From Bacteroides sp. (GTDB lineage Bacteria > Bacteroidota > Bacteroidia > Bacteroidales > Bacteroidaceae): a stretch of DNA of 64,000 bases. Position 1 is the stretch's first letter; each line of letters begins with the position of its first letter. Under the pieces are notes generated by a model that saw nothing but the letters and a program-made list of their open reading frames with translations, was not told where the DNA came from and searched no databases. This document shows, in pieces, positions 44,510 to 54,780 of this stretch. The position numbers were made by a program, and so were the translations under genes. The stretch lies in contig DXWV01000059.1 of assembly GCA_019416685.1 (NCBI GenBank), forward strand, positions 84,872 through 148,871, written 5' to 3'.

Positions 44510-47344
44510 ATGATAACCAATAACATAAAAAGAAATTGGGCCTCAAAGGCTTATGTGCTATCTGCTTTTTTGTTTTGCTGTGGCTTTGCTCAGGCACAGG
44601 ACTCTACAGAAGATGAACCGGACTCGGTAGGAATATATAATTATCTGATTCCGGGTACAGACCGGACAATAAAAAGGACGTTGTCTACTTCAGCGCTTTC
44701 TACGGTTACAGGGGACGAAATCAGCATTCCAACAGCGAGTCTTAACAATATGCTTTTCGGATATCTTCCGGGATTGACTCCACAAGGAAAAACCGGAGAA
44801 CCCGGTTATGATGCCGCAACTTTAAGTATTCGAGGAGTGGGTACTTATAACAGTGCAGATATTCCGATTTTCGTGGATGGTTTTCAAACAAATATGTCTT
44901 TTTTCCAGTATTTATCACCCGGTGAAATAGAGTCTATCTCCATTCTTAAGGATGCTGGCGCTTTGGCTCCGTTTGGTATGCGTGGTGCAAATGGAGTAAT
45001 CTGGGTTACGACAAAGCGTGGTACGATTTCTAAACCGGTCATTCAATTTCAAACCCGTTGGGGAATACAACAACCGGTATCGATCAACAAACCTTTGGGT
45101 ACCGATGGATATTCACGATTGTTCAATGAAGCTATGAGTAATGATAATCATAATATTTGGAGCCCGGTTTATTCGGATGCCGATATAACCTCTGCTCCCG
45201 ATGTAGATTGGTATGACGAAACACTGAAAGGGAATACACCCTATGGTGATATGGATATCTCTATCAAGGGGGGGAGTAAGATTGCAAAATATTTTGTATT
45301 CATGGGGTATATGAATCAGAATGGTTTGTATGATGTTCCGACAAATGATACTTTGTCTAATGCCGGTATACGCAGATTTAATATTCGTACCAATCTGGAT
45401 CTTAATTTCTTTGACATTTTCGAGGCAAGGATTGATTTAGGAGGGCGCATTGAAGACCGTCGTTATCCTAATCGTGCTTCTGGTGATTTGTGGAATGATA
45501 TGGCCCGCTATCCAAGTAACATATATCCGGTTAGAAATGTAGATAACAGTTGGACTGGTACACCTACTTATCCGAATAATCCGGTTGCGGAAATTAATTC
45601 AACGGGACGTTTATCTACACATGATCGTACATTGCAGGCCAATTTTAGCTTAAAACAAAAATTGGATTTTCTTTTGAAGGGGTTGTATCTGAGAGAAGCA
45701 GTCTCATTTAGTAACTGGACTCGTGACGGTGCCTCAAACTGGCGAACATATGCCCGTTACATAGACGGAGTGCAACAGACTACTGACCAAAATACTCCTT
45801 ATACCCGGACAGAAAATAGTGGTACGAATCAGTGGAGCTGGCAACATTTGAGTGGAACAGCCGGGTATGATAATAGTTTTGGAAAACATCATGTGTCTTC
45901 CTCTATTAATATATTGCATAACACATATAAAACAGATTTATCAGCAAACGGTGATGCCGGTATCATGGTGAATTATAAATATATGAATATCGGTGGAGGA
46001 TTCAACTACTCCTATGATGATCGTTATGTCGGTGAGTTTGGCTTTTCGGCCAGTGGTTCGGATAACTATAAACCAGGAAATAAATGGGGTTTTTATCCTG
46101 CACTTTCCTTGGCTTGGGTTATATCGAATGAGCGATTCCTGAGAGATAATAAAATGGTAAATTTTTTGAAACTTAGAGTGTCTGCCGGAAAAAGCGGATG
46201 GGATCCGATGGGAACAAAACGTTATTTGTATCAGACTTATTACCAGAGTGGAGGAGGTTTATATGTAGGAAACGATGCTCCCGTATGGAAAAACGGATTG
46301 GGCTTATTATATGAGCCTAATAATGAAATATTTGCTGAAAAAAGCTTGAAGTATAATATAGGGTTGGATATGAAATTTTTCAGAAACTTGAATTTGACAT
46401 TAGATGCTTTTCTTGATAAAAGGTCCGGAATTGTGACTCAGGATTATATGATGGTTTCTACTTATGGTATCGAACCTCCCTACCGGAATATTGGTAAAGT
46501 AACCAATAAAGGATTCGAAGCGGAATTAATATATTCAAACAGTTTTCGGGAGCTTAATTATTATTTGATAGGTTCGGTTACTTACAATAGTAATAAGATA
46601 GATTATATGTCGGAAGTGATTACCTCTACAGCGGCTGCTCGTACCGGACAAAGTATCAATTCATTGTTTGGTTATGTTGCTGATGGATTTTATGATATAT
46701 CTGATTTTGATTCTCAGGGAAATTTGAAAGAAGGATTACCCATCCCTACTTTAGGAACAGTTCAACCCGGAGATATCAAATATAAGAATATGAATGGAGA
46801 TAATATAATTGATGAAAATGACCAGGTAAAGATAGGGAATCCGGGCATGCCTAAATGTATTTATTCATTTGGTTTGGGTGGTGATATTAAAGGGTTTGAT
46901 TTTAAAGTCCTGTTTCAGGGAGCAAGTGGACGGGATGTAAATCTTTTGGATGCTCCATTGCAGAGCATTGCTTTCCGGAATAATGGAAATGTCTATAAAA
47001 TAGCTGAAGATCGTTGGGCGTATTATCCGGAATTGGGAATTGATACACGTTCTCATGCCAAGTATCCGCGATTATCCACCAAAGACAACAATAATAATTA
47101 TGTAAATTCTACTATCTGGAAACGTAATGGCGATTATTTGAAGTTACGGAATGTAGAAATAGGGTATTCTTTGCCACGTAAATGGTTGAGTGGTATGGGA
47201 ATAACTCATACCCGGGTTTTCTTACAAGGAGTCAATCTATTGACGATAAGCAGTTTGATGAAGGATTATGATATGGATCCGGAAGTGCTGTCGGGCTATT
47301 CGGCTATGAAATCATATAATATAGGTATTACAGTAAACTTCTAA
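44510..47344 (+). CDS. Short SusC-family transporter without N-terminal extensions
   Basis: A 944-residue TonB-dependent transporter. After the signal peptide (cut near AQAQDSTED) the protein passes almost directly into the plug (SLNNMLFGYLPGLTPQGKTGEPGYDAATLSIRGVG, IFVDGFQTN), so the carboxypeptidase-like domain and a clear TonB box are missing. The barrel is complete and ends SYNIGITVNF. It forms the second SusC/SusD pair of PUL 2. How it takes energy from TonB is not evident; perhaps a TonB contact lies in the short region DSVGIYNYLIPG. Confidence 0.9.
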   Translation: MITNNIKRNWASKAYVLSAFLFCCGFAQAQDSTEDEPDSVGIYNYLIPGTDRTIKRTLSTSALSTVTGDEISIPTASLNNMLFGYLPGLTPQGKTGEPGYDAATLSIRGVGTYNSADIPIFVDGFQTNMSFFQYLSPGEIESISILKDAGALAPFGMRGANGVIWVTTKRGTISKPVIQFQTRWGIQQPVSINKPLGTDGYSRLFNEAMSNDNHNIWSPVYSDADITSAPDVDWYDETLKGNTPYGDMDISIKGGSKIAKYFVFMGYMNQNGLYDVPTNDTLSNAGIRRFNIRTNLDLNFFDIFEARIDLGGRIEDRRYPNRASGDLWNDMARYPSNIYPVRNVDNSWTGTPTYPNNPVAEINSTGRLSTHDRTLQANFSLKQKLDFLLKGLYLREAVSFSNWTRDGASNWRTYARYIDGVQQTTDQNTPYTRTENSGTNQWSWQHLSGTAGYDNSFGKHHVSSSINILHNTYKTDLSANGDAGIMVNYKYMNIGGGFNYSYDDRYVGEFGFSASGSDNYKPGNKWGFYPALSLAWVISNERFLRDNKMVNFLKLRVSAGKSGWDPMGTKRYLYQTYYQSGGGLYVGNDAPVWKNGLGLLYEPNNEIFAEKSLKYNIGLDMKFFRNLNLTLDAFLDKRSGIVTQDYMMVSTYGIEPPYRNIGKVTNKGFEAELIYSNSFRELNYYLIGSVTYNSNKIDYMSEVITSTAAARTGQSINSLFGYVADGFYDISDFDSQGNLKEGLPIPTLGTVQPGDIKYKNMNGDNIIDENDQVKIGNPGMPKCIYSFGLGGDIKGFDFKVLFQGASGRDVNLLDAPLQSIAFRNNGNVYKIAEDRWAYYPELGIDTRSHAKYPRLSTKDNNNNYVNSTIWKRNGDYLKLRNVEIGYSLPRKWLSGMGITHTRVFLQGVNLLTISSLMKDYDMDPEVLSGYSAMKSYNIGITVNF

Positions 47345-47356
47345 TTGCAGAACAGT

Positions 47357-49054
47357 ATGAAAAGAATAACTAAAATAAATAATTTGATAATAGCTTCTGT
47401 TTCAGCTTTATGGATATTTTCTGCTTGTGATGACCTTTTGGACACAAAAGGGGATATCTATCTAACTCCGGAAATGTTGGGAACACAATATGAACAAATG
47501 TTTTCTTTGGGTTACAAGACTTATACGAATGTGATCAATGGATTCACAATGATAGATAATAATTTGTTTGCTGCGGTATCTGATGAAGCTCAGAATGTGA
47601 CTCCGGTTTCGGAGACTCAACGTTTTAATGAGGGGAGTTGGAGTGCTTATTATAATCCGGATGATTATTACTCAAAGGCTTATCAGGGAATTCATGATGT
47701 GAATTATTATCTTGAAAACTCTGTTGACTATGTGAAAAGATTGGCATTGAATAGAGATACGATGAATGCAACCGGACTAACGCAATATAAAACGGATGTA
47801 AAAAACTGTAATTGGTTACGTAATGAAGCAAAAGCTCTTAGGGCTTATTATTATTTCGAATTAATGAAGCGTTATGGGGGAGTACCATTAATTATCCATA
47901 CCTACGAATTGAATGAAAATGCTAATTTACCGAGAGAGTCTGTTGATAATATTGTAAAAGCGATAGTGAATGATATCGATGAGGTAAAAGATGAACTTGT
48001 AGTGAACTGGAAAACTGTTGGGTTTTCTGATATGGAGGGGCGTTTGACTAAAGGAGCTGCTTTGTCTATTAAAGCACGTGCGTTATTGTATGCTGCAAGT
48101 CCTCTTTTTAATCCGGATAACAATCTGGAGAAGTGGGAGGCTGCTGCTCAGGCTTGTTATGATATAATCAGTATGAACGAGTACAAACTGCATACAAGTT
48201 ATGCTTCTTTGTTTACTACAAAAATTACGAATACCAGTAAAGAAACTATCTGGGCTATCCGAATGGGACAGACAAATGCTTTTGAGCGTGCCAATTATCC
48301 GGTTGGAACACCTGGTGGGTCAACCGGAATATGTCCTTCTCAGAATCAGGTTTCAGCATATGAGTATAAAACGGAACCTAACCCGGATAATCCTTATGAG
48401 GGGCTTGATCCTCGTTTCGCATTCTCTATTGTATATAATAATAGTCAATGGAACGGCAGGACAATTGAAATGTGGTCAGGAGGACAAGATGACCCGGTCA
48501 AACTAAAGACATCGCCGACGGGATATTATCTACGGAAATTTTTGAATGAGAATCAAAATCTGGTGAACGATGCAAAAGAAATAAGAAGCTGGATTGTTTT
48601 TCGTTATGCTGAGACACTCCTTAATTATGCTGAAGCGATGAATGAAGCTTATGGACCGGATAATGATCCAAAGGGATATGGAAAAACAGCCCGTGAGGCA
48701 GTTAATGAGATACGAAATCGTTCGGGAGTTAGAATGCCTGCAGTGACAGTTCCTTTCGGGAATATTTTAGCAATGAGGGAAGCAATTAAGCATGAAAGGC
48801 GTATTGAACTGGCTTTTGAAGACCATAGGTATTGGGATCTGAAGAGATGGGATGATGCAAAAAATGTATTGAACGAGCCGATCAGGGGTATAAAAGTGAC
48901 TAGAAATATGGAAAATGAAAATCCGTCATTTTCTTATAGCGAATATGAGGTTTCGAAAAGGGTATTTGTTGCTCCTAAGATGAATTTATATCCTATTCCT
49001 CAAAGCGAGATAGTGAAATCTCAGAATGTTCTAACTCAAAATCCCAATTGGTAA
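47357..49054 (+). CDS. SusD/RagB-family glycan-binding lipoprotein, second pair
   Basis: A 565-residue lipoprotein (lipobox cysteine in WIFSACDDLLD). It has NEAKALRAYYYFELMKRYGGVPLIIHTYELN, the tetratricopeptide-like YAETLLNYAEAMNEAYG, IKHERRIELAFEDHRYWDLKRWD and the terminal YPIPQSEIVKSQNVLTQNPNW. It is translated 12 bp after the short SusC, its likely partner. The ATG at 47357 was chosen over a TTG at 47345. Confidence 0.95.
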   Translation: MKRITKINNLIIASVSALWIFSACDDLLDTKGDIYLTPEMLGTQYEQMFSLGYKTYTNVINGFTMIDNNLFAAVSDEAQNVTPVSETQRFNEGSWSAYYNPDDYYSKAYQGIHDVNYYLENSVDYVKRLALNRDTMNATGLTQYKTDVKNCNWLRNEAKALRAYYYFELMKRYGGVPLIIHTYELNENANLPRESVDNIVKAIVNDIDEVKDELVVNWKTVGFSDMEGRLTKGAALSIKARALLYAASPLFNPDNNLEKWEAAAQACYDIISMNEYKLHTSYASLFTTKITNTSKETIWAIRMGQTNAFERANYPVGTPGGSTGICPSQNQVSAYEYKTEPNPDNPYEGLDPRFAFSIVYNNSQWNGRTIEMWSGGQDDPVKLKTSPTGYYLRKFLNENQNLVNDAKEIRSWIVFRYAETLLNYAEAMNEAYGPDNDPKGYGKTAREAVNEIRNRSGVRMPAVTVPFGNILAMREAIKHERRIELAFEDHRYWDLKRWDDAKNVLNEPIRGIKVTRNMENENPSFSYSEYEVSKRVFVAPKMNLYPIPQSEIVKSQNVLTQNPNW

Positions 49055-49086
49055 ATATTAGTATTGACTTATAGAAACAAAGGAAT

Positions 49087-49632
49087 ATGAATAAGATAAA
49101 AACGATTCTTACAGTTTGTCTGTCTTTGATGATAGTAACTCTCTTCTCTTGTGGAGAAGCGGATAGTGAAAAAGAATGGGGGAGTGCGAGAATTTATATG
49201 CCCCAGGCAACTTATGGTAATAATAAATATATAGTGCCCAATGGCGGAACCATAGCACAACACAACCTGAACTATGCAGTTTCAGGTGATCGGGTGAATA
49301 TATTTTTAGGCGTTTATCGTTCGGGGCTGATGGCTTTGGAAGCTTATTCGGTGAAAATAAACTGGAGTAACCCCAGTCAAACCGGATATACTTGCTTGCC
49401 GGAAGGTGTATTCACACTGCCGGAACAGGTTTCAGTAATATCCGGTAACCGGGAGAAAACATTCTATTTGTCTGTTGATCTTAATTTTCTGAGAGACAAT
49501 AAGGGAACGAATTATTCATTGGCTGTGAGTCTTTCCGATCCGACAAACTATTCATTGAATACCGATGTATCAACCACTTTCGTACTTATAAATACAACTC
49601 TTTTACTTGAGAAAATAGATAAATCGGAATAA
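49087..49632 (+). CDS. DUF1735-like surface lipoprotein
   Basis: A 181-residue lipoprotein with lipobox cysteine in TLFSCGEADS. The beta-rich sequence (RIYMPQATYGNN, YAVSGDRVNIFLGVYRSGLMALEAYSVKI, LPEQVSVISGNREKTFYLSVDLNFLRDN, YSLAVSLSDPTNY) resembles the DUF1735 domain found in proteins encoded after SusD. Its place after the second SusD suggests a SusE-like glycan-binding role. Here the domain stands alone, without the C-terminal catalytic or lectin module many relatives carry. Family match is by eye. Confidence 0.65.
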   Translation: MNKIKTILTVCLSLMIVTLFSCGEADSEKEWGSARIYMPQATYGNNKYIVPNGGTIAQHNLNYAVSGDRVNIFLGVYRSGLMALEAYSVKINWSNPSQTGYTCLPEGVFTLPEQVSVISGNREKTFYLSVDLNFLRDNKGTNYSLAVSLSDPTNYSLNTDVSTTFVLINTTLLLEKIDKSE

Positions 49633-49756
49633 TCTTGCAGTAAACCGGTAATAACAAATTAATGATAAGAAAAAACTTGTTTTTCTGCTTTTTAGATGCT
49701 GTTTTTCTAAAAAGATAGCCCTTGTTGTATCCTGATGTTTTTATAAATTAAAAAGA

Positions 49757-52700
49757 ATGAAGATGACAAAACGTATATTTCTGATTCTGTTTTTGCCCTA
49801 TATACTTTTTATAGGAAGTTTTGCCCGTTCAAAACCTTTTTTGGATAGTATATATTATTATATCGAGAATATAGATGTCTATGAGGTCGGGCAGGAAGCT
49901 CCTCATGTACCGATTGTCCCTTATTCGTCCTTAGAAGATGCGCTAAACTTTCGTGTAGAGAATAGCAAGGCTATGTTACTGTTGAATGGTGATTGGAAGT
50001 TTTCTCTGGTGAAGAATCCGGATTTGGTTTTAAAGAACTTTTTTCATCCTGATTTTAAGGATGAAAACTGGAAATCTATTCCGGTACCTTCTAATTGGCA
50101 GATGCAGGGTTATGAGACTCCGAAGTTTAGAAACATAAGTCGGCCTTTTACAGAGAATCCTCCTAATATACCTCATGAATACAATCCGGTAGGGATGTAT
50201 CGTCATGAGTTTATCTTTCCACAGAGTTGGGATGGGCAAGAAGTTTTTCTGCGTTTCGAGGGAGTGGCTTCGGCTTCGTTTGTCTGGATTAACGGTAAAG
50301 AAGTCGGATATAATCAAGGTGCGATGGAGCCTGCTGAATACAATGTCACTGATTATCTGAAACCGGGAAAGAATACTTTGGCAGTAAGTGTTTGTACTTA
50401 TTGCGATGGTGTATATCTTGAACAACAGGATATGTGGCGATTAGCAGGAATTTTTAGGGACGTAAAACTTATATCACGTCCTAAATCTTACATACATGAT
50501 TACTATATTACTACCGATTTTGATACTGATTATAAACATGCGGTACTAAATATTGAGATGGAAATCCGGAACCGGAAGGATCTTACAAAAAACGGTTGCT
50601 TGTCTGCTAAGCTATATGATAATAAAGGGCGGTTAGTAGAATCTGTAGGTGAAATTTCTTTTTCTTCTATAAAACAAGATAAAGTAGTTTTTTCGAAAAA
50701 AATAACTACTCCGGTAAAATGGAATGCGGAGAAACCTTACTTGTATAGGTTAGTCTTTTCGATGACCGGACATACGGGAAATGTTATAGAAGCTATTTCT
50801 GCTAAAGTTGGTTTCCGGAAAGTGGAATATAGAAACAGAGCCTTGCTGATAAATGGAGTACCTGTAAAACTGAATGGTGTGAACTCACACCAGCAGCATC
50901 CCTGCCTCGGACATAGTATGAACATTGAAACAATCCGAAAAGATTTCTCATTAATGAAACAATTCAGTATAAACCATGTACGTACTTGCCACTATCCTCC
51001 GGTTTATGAATATCTTCAGCTGGCGGATGAGTACGGAATTTATATCATAGATGAAACAGGAAATGAGGCTCATGATACAGAATACATTTCAGAAGATAAA
51101 GACTGGTTACCTCAATATCTGGATCGGGTGAGACAGATGGTATATAGAGACAGAAACCATCCGTCGGTCATAATATGGAGTGCCGGCAATGAATCGGGGG
51201 AGGGAGATAATATATGTGAGACGATAGCTGAAGGAAAGCGCATTGATCCTTCCCGGCCGGCATGGATGTATGGAGGAAATACGGAAGATCGTTATCCGGG
51301 TATGGGAATGGCATGTGAAGATATTATCGGCCCACGTTATCCGTCGAGCTTTGAACTGGAAGAACGGGTAGGTAAAGTGCCCGAATCCATTGATCCCCGC
51401 CCAGCTTATATGGATGAGTATTTATCAGCGGCTGGTAATAGTTTAGGTTCTTTGGACGAATTCTGGGAAGTGATTTATAAATATCCCCGTTGCATTGGAG
51501 GAGCACTGTGGGACTGGGTGAGTCCGGGTATTACACAGAAACTGATTACTATAGCGGATACTTCACCAAGTCGGGTTCAGACGCATCTGATGGGTAATGC
51601 GTCTTTGACTGAAGGTAGGTTTGGAGAGGGAATTTATCTGAGTGGTAATGATGAATGGATTGAAATCTATCGGGATTCGGAACTTGATATTACTGGTAAA
51701 GCTTTGACTTTGTCTATGTGGATAAAACCGGAATCCTGGAATGGTTTTGGCCCGTTATTGACTAAGGGGCGTAAGCAGTTCGGGTTAAAACAAGTATCTG
51801 CAACGACGTTAGAATTTTATATTGGTGATGAGAGGAAACACTCTTTAATAGCTGATTTACCCGAAAATTGGGTGGGGTATTGGCATCATCTGGCTGCCAC
51901 ATATGATGGAAAAGAAATGTGTATCTATATGGATGGAAAGATAATAGCAAAACGGTCTTGTTCTATTACAATCCATAATTATCCCTGGCAGGTAAATGTA
52001 GGAAAAGATGCGGATTCGGACGGTTCGGCCCAAAGAGGATATTTATTAAATGCCACAGTGGATCAGATTTCTATTTTTGATAAAGTGGTTTCTGTCAGTA
52101 AGCTTTTTGATGGGAATGATTTATCTGGTGAAGCTAAATTGTGGCTTGATCTGGACAAGGTGAATGAAGGGGATAAGTTTTTCAGTTTGGGAATTGGTGC
52201 ACGTTCCTATGGCATTGTATGGCCTGATCGTTCTATCCAGCCGGAAGCCTGGCAAATAAAGAAATCGACTCAACCTGTGAATGTAGAATGGATGAATCAA
52301 TCGGCGGGAATTATTAAAATAACAAATCGGTTTAGTTTCACAAATCTGAAAGAATTACAAATGAATGTACAGCTCAGAGAAAATGGTATTTCATGCCTTT
52401 CATGGACAGAAAATATTGAATTAGCTCCGCTTAAATCAATGACTTATAGCTTAGAAAAACTGAAAAAATATCCATATGAAACCGGTAAGGATTATCGTGT
52501 TTTGGTGAGTTTCTGTTTGATCAAATCTGAGATATGGGCACCGTCAGGTTTCGAAGTCGCTTTTGAGGATTTAGAGTTGTATAAAGGGAATATGTTGGGA
52601 ATTGATAGAACTACAGCTGTGTGTGCATTAGCGGTAGAGGAAGACTCGAACGTTATAAAAGTAAAAGGTGAAGTTTTTGAATATGTTTTTGGTAAGAAAA

Positions 52701-53539
52701 CCGGAAACTTGGAATCTTTGCTATATAATGGCATCCAATATCTAAAAAAAGGACCAGTTGCTAATATATGGAGGGCTCCTTTGGCTAATGAGATTGATAG
52801 TTGGGCAAAAGAATATGGTAAGACCGGTACTTATATCGACGGATACGGTTTAGGGACGGCCAATGCCTGGTATGCACTACATTTGGATAAAATGCAGTTT
52901 GCAAGTGGAGAGGCTTTTCTGACTTCTTCTGATGATAATGAGGTGAGACTTACCCTAAGGAATGTACTACAAGTTGATACCTTTAAAACTGCTGTTGAGA
53001 ATAAATATATTTATACCATTGATAAGTATGGTTCTATCTTGTTAGAACACACCATGACTCCGTGGGGTGACTGGCCAAACTGGATTCCAAAAGCCGGGCT
53101 GCAATTATCTATGGATAAGCAGTTTGAAAGAATAACGTGGTATGGGCGGGGACCTTATGAAAACTATTGTGATCGAAAGAGTGGATATAAAATCGGACTG
53201 TATTCAATGAAGGTTTCCGATATGTACGAACCTTATCTTATCCCACAGGAACATGGCAACCGGACCGATGTTTCTTATATGAAACTGGAAAATGAGACTG
53301 AGGAAGGACTGGAGATCTCTTCAGATTCCAAATTTAATTGTTCTGCAAGCCATATTCCTTTAGATAATCTTACACGGGCTGTTTATCCTTTTCAGTTACG
53401 ACCTGTAGACGATGTTATCATTAATATCGATTACTCTAATTCGGGAGTTGGGTGTACCGCAATATCGACGATTAACAGATACAGGACGTATCCTCGTGAA
53501 TACACTTTTAAAATGAAGATACGCCCATATACCAAATAA
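49757..53539 (+). CDS. GH2 family enzyme with an inserted LamG domain
   Basis: A 1,260-residue secreted enzyme. The first 590 residues follow GH2: jelly-roll (NGDWKFSLVKNP, PVPSNWQMQGYETP), immunoglobulin-like domain and barrel with acid/base E479 (SAGNESGEGDN) and nucleophile E554 in MDEYLSAAGNSLG, a departure from the usual CEYAHAMGN. After the barrel strand GGALWDWVSPG, residues about 608-790 form a LamG/concanavalin-like module (LTLSMWIKPESWNGFGPLLTKG, WHHLAATYDGKEMCIYMDG). The GH2 resumes with YGIVWPDRSIQPEAW and ends with the small-chain domain (WYGRGPYENYCDRKSG). Substrate unknown; it heads the enzyme run after the SusD pairs. Confidence 0.88.
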   Translation: MKMTKRIFLILFLPYILFIGSFARSKPFLDSIYYYIENIDVYEVGQEAPHVPIVPYSSLEDALNFRVENSKAMLLLNGDWKFSLVKNPDLVLKNFFHPDFKDENWKSIPVPSNWQMQGYETPKFRNISRPFTENPPNIPHEYNPVGMYRHEFIFPQSWDGQEVFLRFEGVASASFVWINGKEVGYNQGAMEPAEYNVTDYLKPGKNTLAVSVCTYCDGVYLEQQDMWRLAGIFRDVKLISRPKSYIHDYYITTDFDTDYKHAVLNIEMEIRNRKDLTKNGCLSAKLYDNKGRLVESVGEISFSSIKQDKVVFSKKITTPVKWNAEKPYLYRLVFSMTGHTGNVIEAISAKVGFRKVEYRNRALLINGVPVKLNGVNSHQQHPCLGHSMNIETIRKDFSLMKQFSINHVRTCHYPPVYEYLQLADEYGIYIIDETGNEAHDTEYISEDKDWLPQYLDRVRQMVYRDRNHPSVIIWSAGNESGEGDNICETIAEGKRIDPSRPAWMYGGNTEDRYPGMGMACEDIIGPRYPSSFELEERVGKVPESIDPRPAYMDEYLSAAGNSLGSLDEFWEVIYKYPRCIGGALWDWVSPGITQKLITIADTSPSRVQTHLMGNASLTEGRFGEGIYLSGNDEWIEIYRDSELDITGKALTLSMWIKPESWNGFGPLLTKGRKQFGLKQVSATTLEFYIGDERKHSLIADLPENWVGYWHHLAATYDGKEMCIYMDGKIIAKRSCSITIHNYPWQVNVGKDADSDGSAQRGYLLNATVDQISIFDKVVSVSKLFDGNDLSGEAKLWLDLDKVNEGDKFFSLGIGARSYGIVWPDRSIQPEAWQIKKSTQPVNVEWMNQSAGIIKITNRFSFTNLKELQMNVQLRENGISCLSWTENIELAPLKSMTYSLEKLKKYPYETGKDYRVLVSFCLIKSEIWAPSGFEVAFEDLELYKGNMLGIDRTTAVCALAVEEDSNVIKVKGEVFEYVFGKKTGNLESLLYNGIQYLKKGPVANIWRAPLANEIDSWAKEYGKTGTYIDGYGLGTANAWYALHLDKMQFASGEAFLTSSDDNEVRLTLRNVLQVDTFKTAVENKYIYTIDKYGSILLEHTMTPWGDWPNWIPKAGLQLSMDKQFERITWYGRGPYENYCDRKSGYKIGLYSMKVSDMYEPYLIPQEHGNRTDVSYMKLENETEEGLEISSDSKFNCSASHIPLDNLTRAVYPFQLRPVDDVIINIDYSNSGVGCTAISTINRYRTYPREYTFKMKIRPYTK

Positions 53540-53561
53540 GAAAGATTTAAAATAAAGGAAT

Positions 53562-54767
53562 ATGAGAAAGAAGATAGGTTTATTTTTAAGTATGTTGCTT
53601 TTTATTAGTTATGCCAACGGGCAGAAAGAAAGCGACCCTTTGCGTTATGATGCAACGGATGCTAAGCGTATTTCTTATGGGGATAGTACCTGGATTACCA
53701 GAAAGGATAATGCTCCTGCGGGGGATTTAGTTTATTCCGCAGCTTCGCTGGGAAAACCTTTTACGGGTTTTCGTGTCTTATGTGGATGGTTAAGAGATCA
53801 GGATTTGAAAAATCACTTTGCTTTCTATTATAAAGAATCATCTCAGGATGATTGGGTGGAACTGACAGACTTTTCCTGGGATGTGCGTACGTATCCTTCT
53901 CCTTGGTATCAGGTTTCATATGCTTATGGTAATTTTCCACAAGGAAAAGCGGTGTCGGACTTTAAAATAAGGCTAAAAGAAACCTCCTATAGTAAGGATG
54001 ACTGGGATTTAGGGTATAATACGCTGATAGGTAGGGTCGTACTATTTACAGATGAAAGTCGGAAGTTGGAACTTGACGAAGAAAAGCAATATGCCATCTT
54101 GAACAATGACGGGCGTTATTGGGTAGAGCAGAACGGATATATTGTTTTAACGGAAACAGTACCGGTATATAATGGCGCAGGTGCCTGGCGTTTCGTGAAA
54201 AACGCTGACCTGACCTATGCTGTAAAGTATGCTAATAATAGTGTAGTACTATCTTTTGATTCTCAGTTAGCATTTAATGAGAACCAGAAGAATGGTGTAC
54301 TGTCGCGCTATGGTAATCCACATAAATATTCTCATATGGAAGAGGGAGTTCAACTTGGAAGTGATGATAGTTTTCTTATTAGTAAAACGGAAAATGGAAA
54401 ATATACTTTGAGAAGAGCCCATGACGGGCGTGCTATCGGATTGGTAAGACCAGATCCTGCTTTAGGAGACAGAGTTTCTGTAACACAGGGGCAAGCAGAA
54501 GAGTTTACGTTTATAGAAATTTCCAATCCGAGTGGTGTTGTTAACCAGTTACCGGATTTGGTTCGTATAATGACTTTAGGGGGTACTTTAAATATATCAG
54601 GATTGAATGGAAATAGTTTGATACAGGTACATTCCGTTTCGGGAGTGCAAGTAATACAGGCAAGAACAGAAGAGTCCGGATTTGTATGTACTTTGGAACC
54701 GGGTATTTATATTGCCAGTGTTCTGACAAAAGATGTTGTTGTAAGAAAGAAGATAATTATAAAGTAA
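53562..54767 (+). CDS. Secreted non-catalytic modular protein, ricin-like and T9SS-like tail
   Basis: A 401-residue protein with a signal peptide (cut near SYANGQ). An N-terminal beta-sandwich (about 20-160) contains HFAFYYKESSQDDWVELTDFSW, followed by a lectin-like beta-trefoil part (about 165-315) with QYAILNNDGRYWVEQNG, AWRFVKNADLTYAVKY and KYTLRRAHDGRAIG. A T9SS-like tail (NISGLNGNSLIQVHSVSGVQV ... KIIIK) ends it. No catalytic motif is seen. It is a clear relative of the protein at 56322, and the GH5-like gene lies between them. A glycan-binding or cell-attachment role is inferred. Confidence 0.6.
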   Translation: MRKKIGLFLSMLLFISYANGQKESDPLRYDATDAKRISYGDSTWITRKDNAPAGDLVYSAASLGKPFTGFRVLCGWLRDQDLKNHFAFYYKESSQDDWVELTDFSWDVRTYPSPWYQVSYAYGNFPQGKAVSDFKIRLKETSYSKDDWDLGYNTLIGRVVLFTDESRKLELDEEKQYAILNNDGRYWVEQNGYIVLTETVPVYNGAGAWRFVKNADLTYAVKYANNSVVLSFDSQLAFNENQKNGVLSRYGNPHKYSHMEEGVQLGSDDSFLISKTENGKYTLRRAHDGRAIGLVRPDPALGDRVSVTQGQAEEFTFIEISNPSGVVNQLPDLVRIMTLGGTLNISGLNGNSLIQVHSVSGVQVIQARTEESGFVCTLEPGIYIASVLTKDVVVRKKIIIK

Positions 54768-54780
54768 TAAAGGTATAAAT

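Noticed and set aside
49688..49714. CTTTTTAG/CTAAAAAG hairpin before the LamG-GH2 gene as a third copy of the sigma-type motif
   Set aside because: Only TGCTTTTTAG is shared with the 37888 motif; TAAGGGT and GCGAC are missing. It may be a simple weak terminator.
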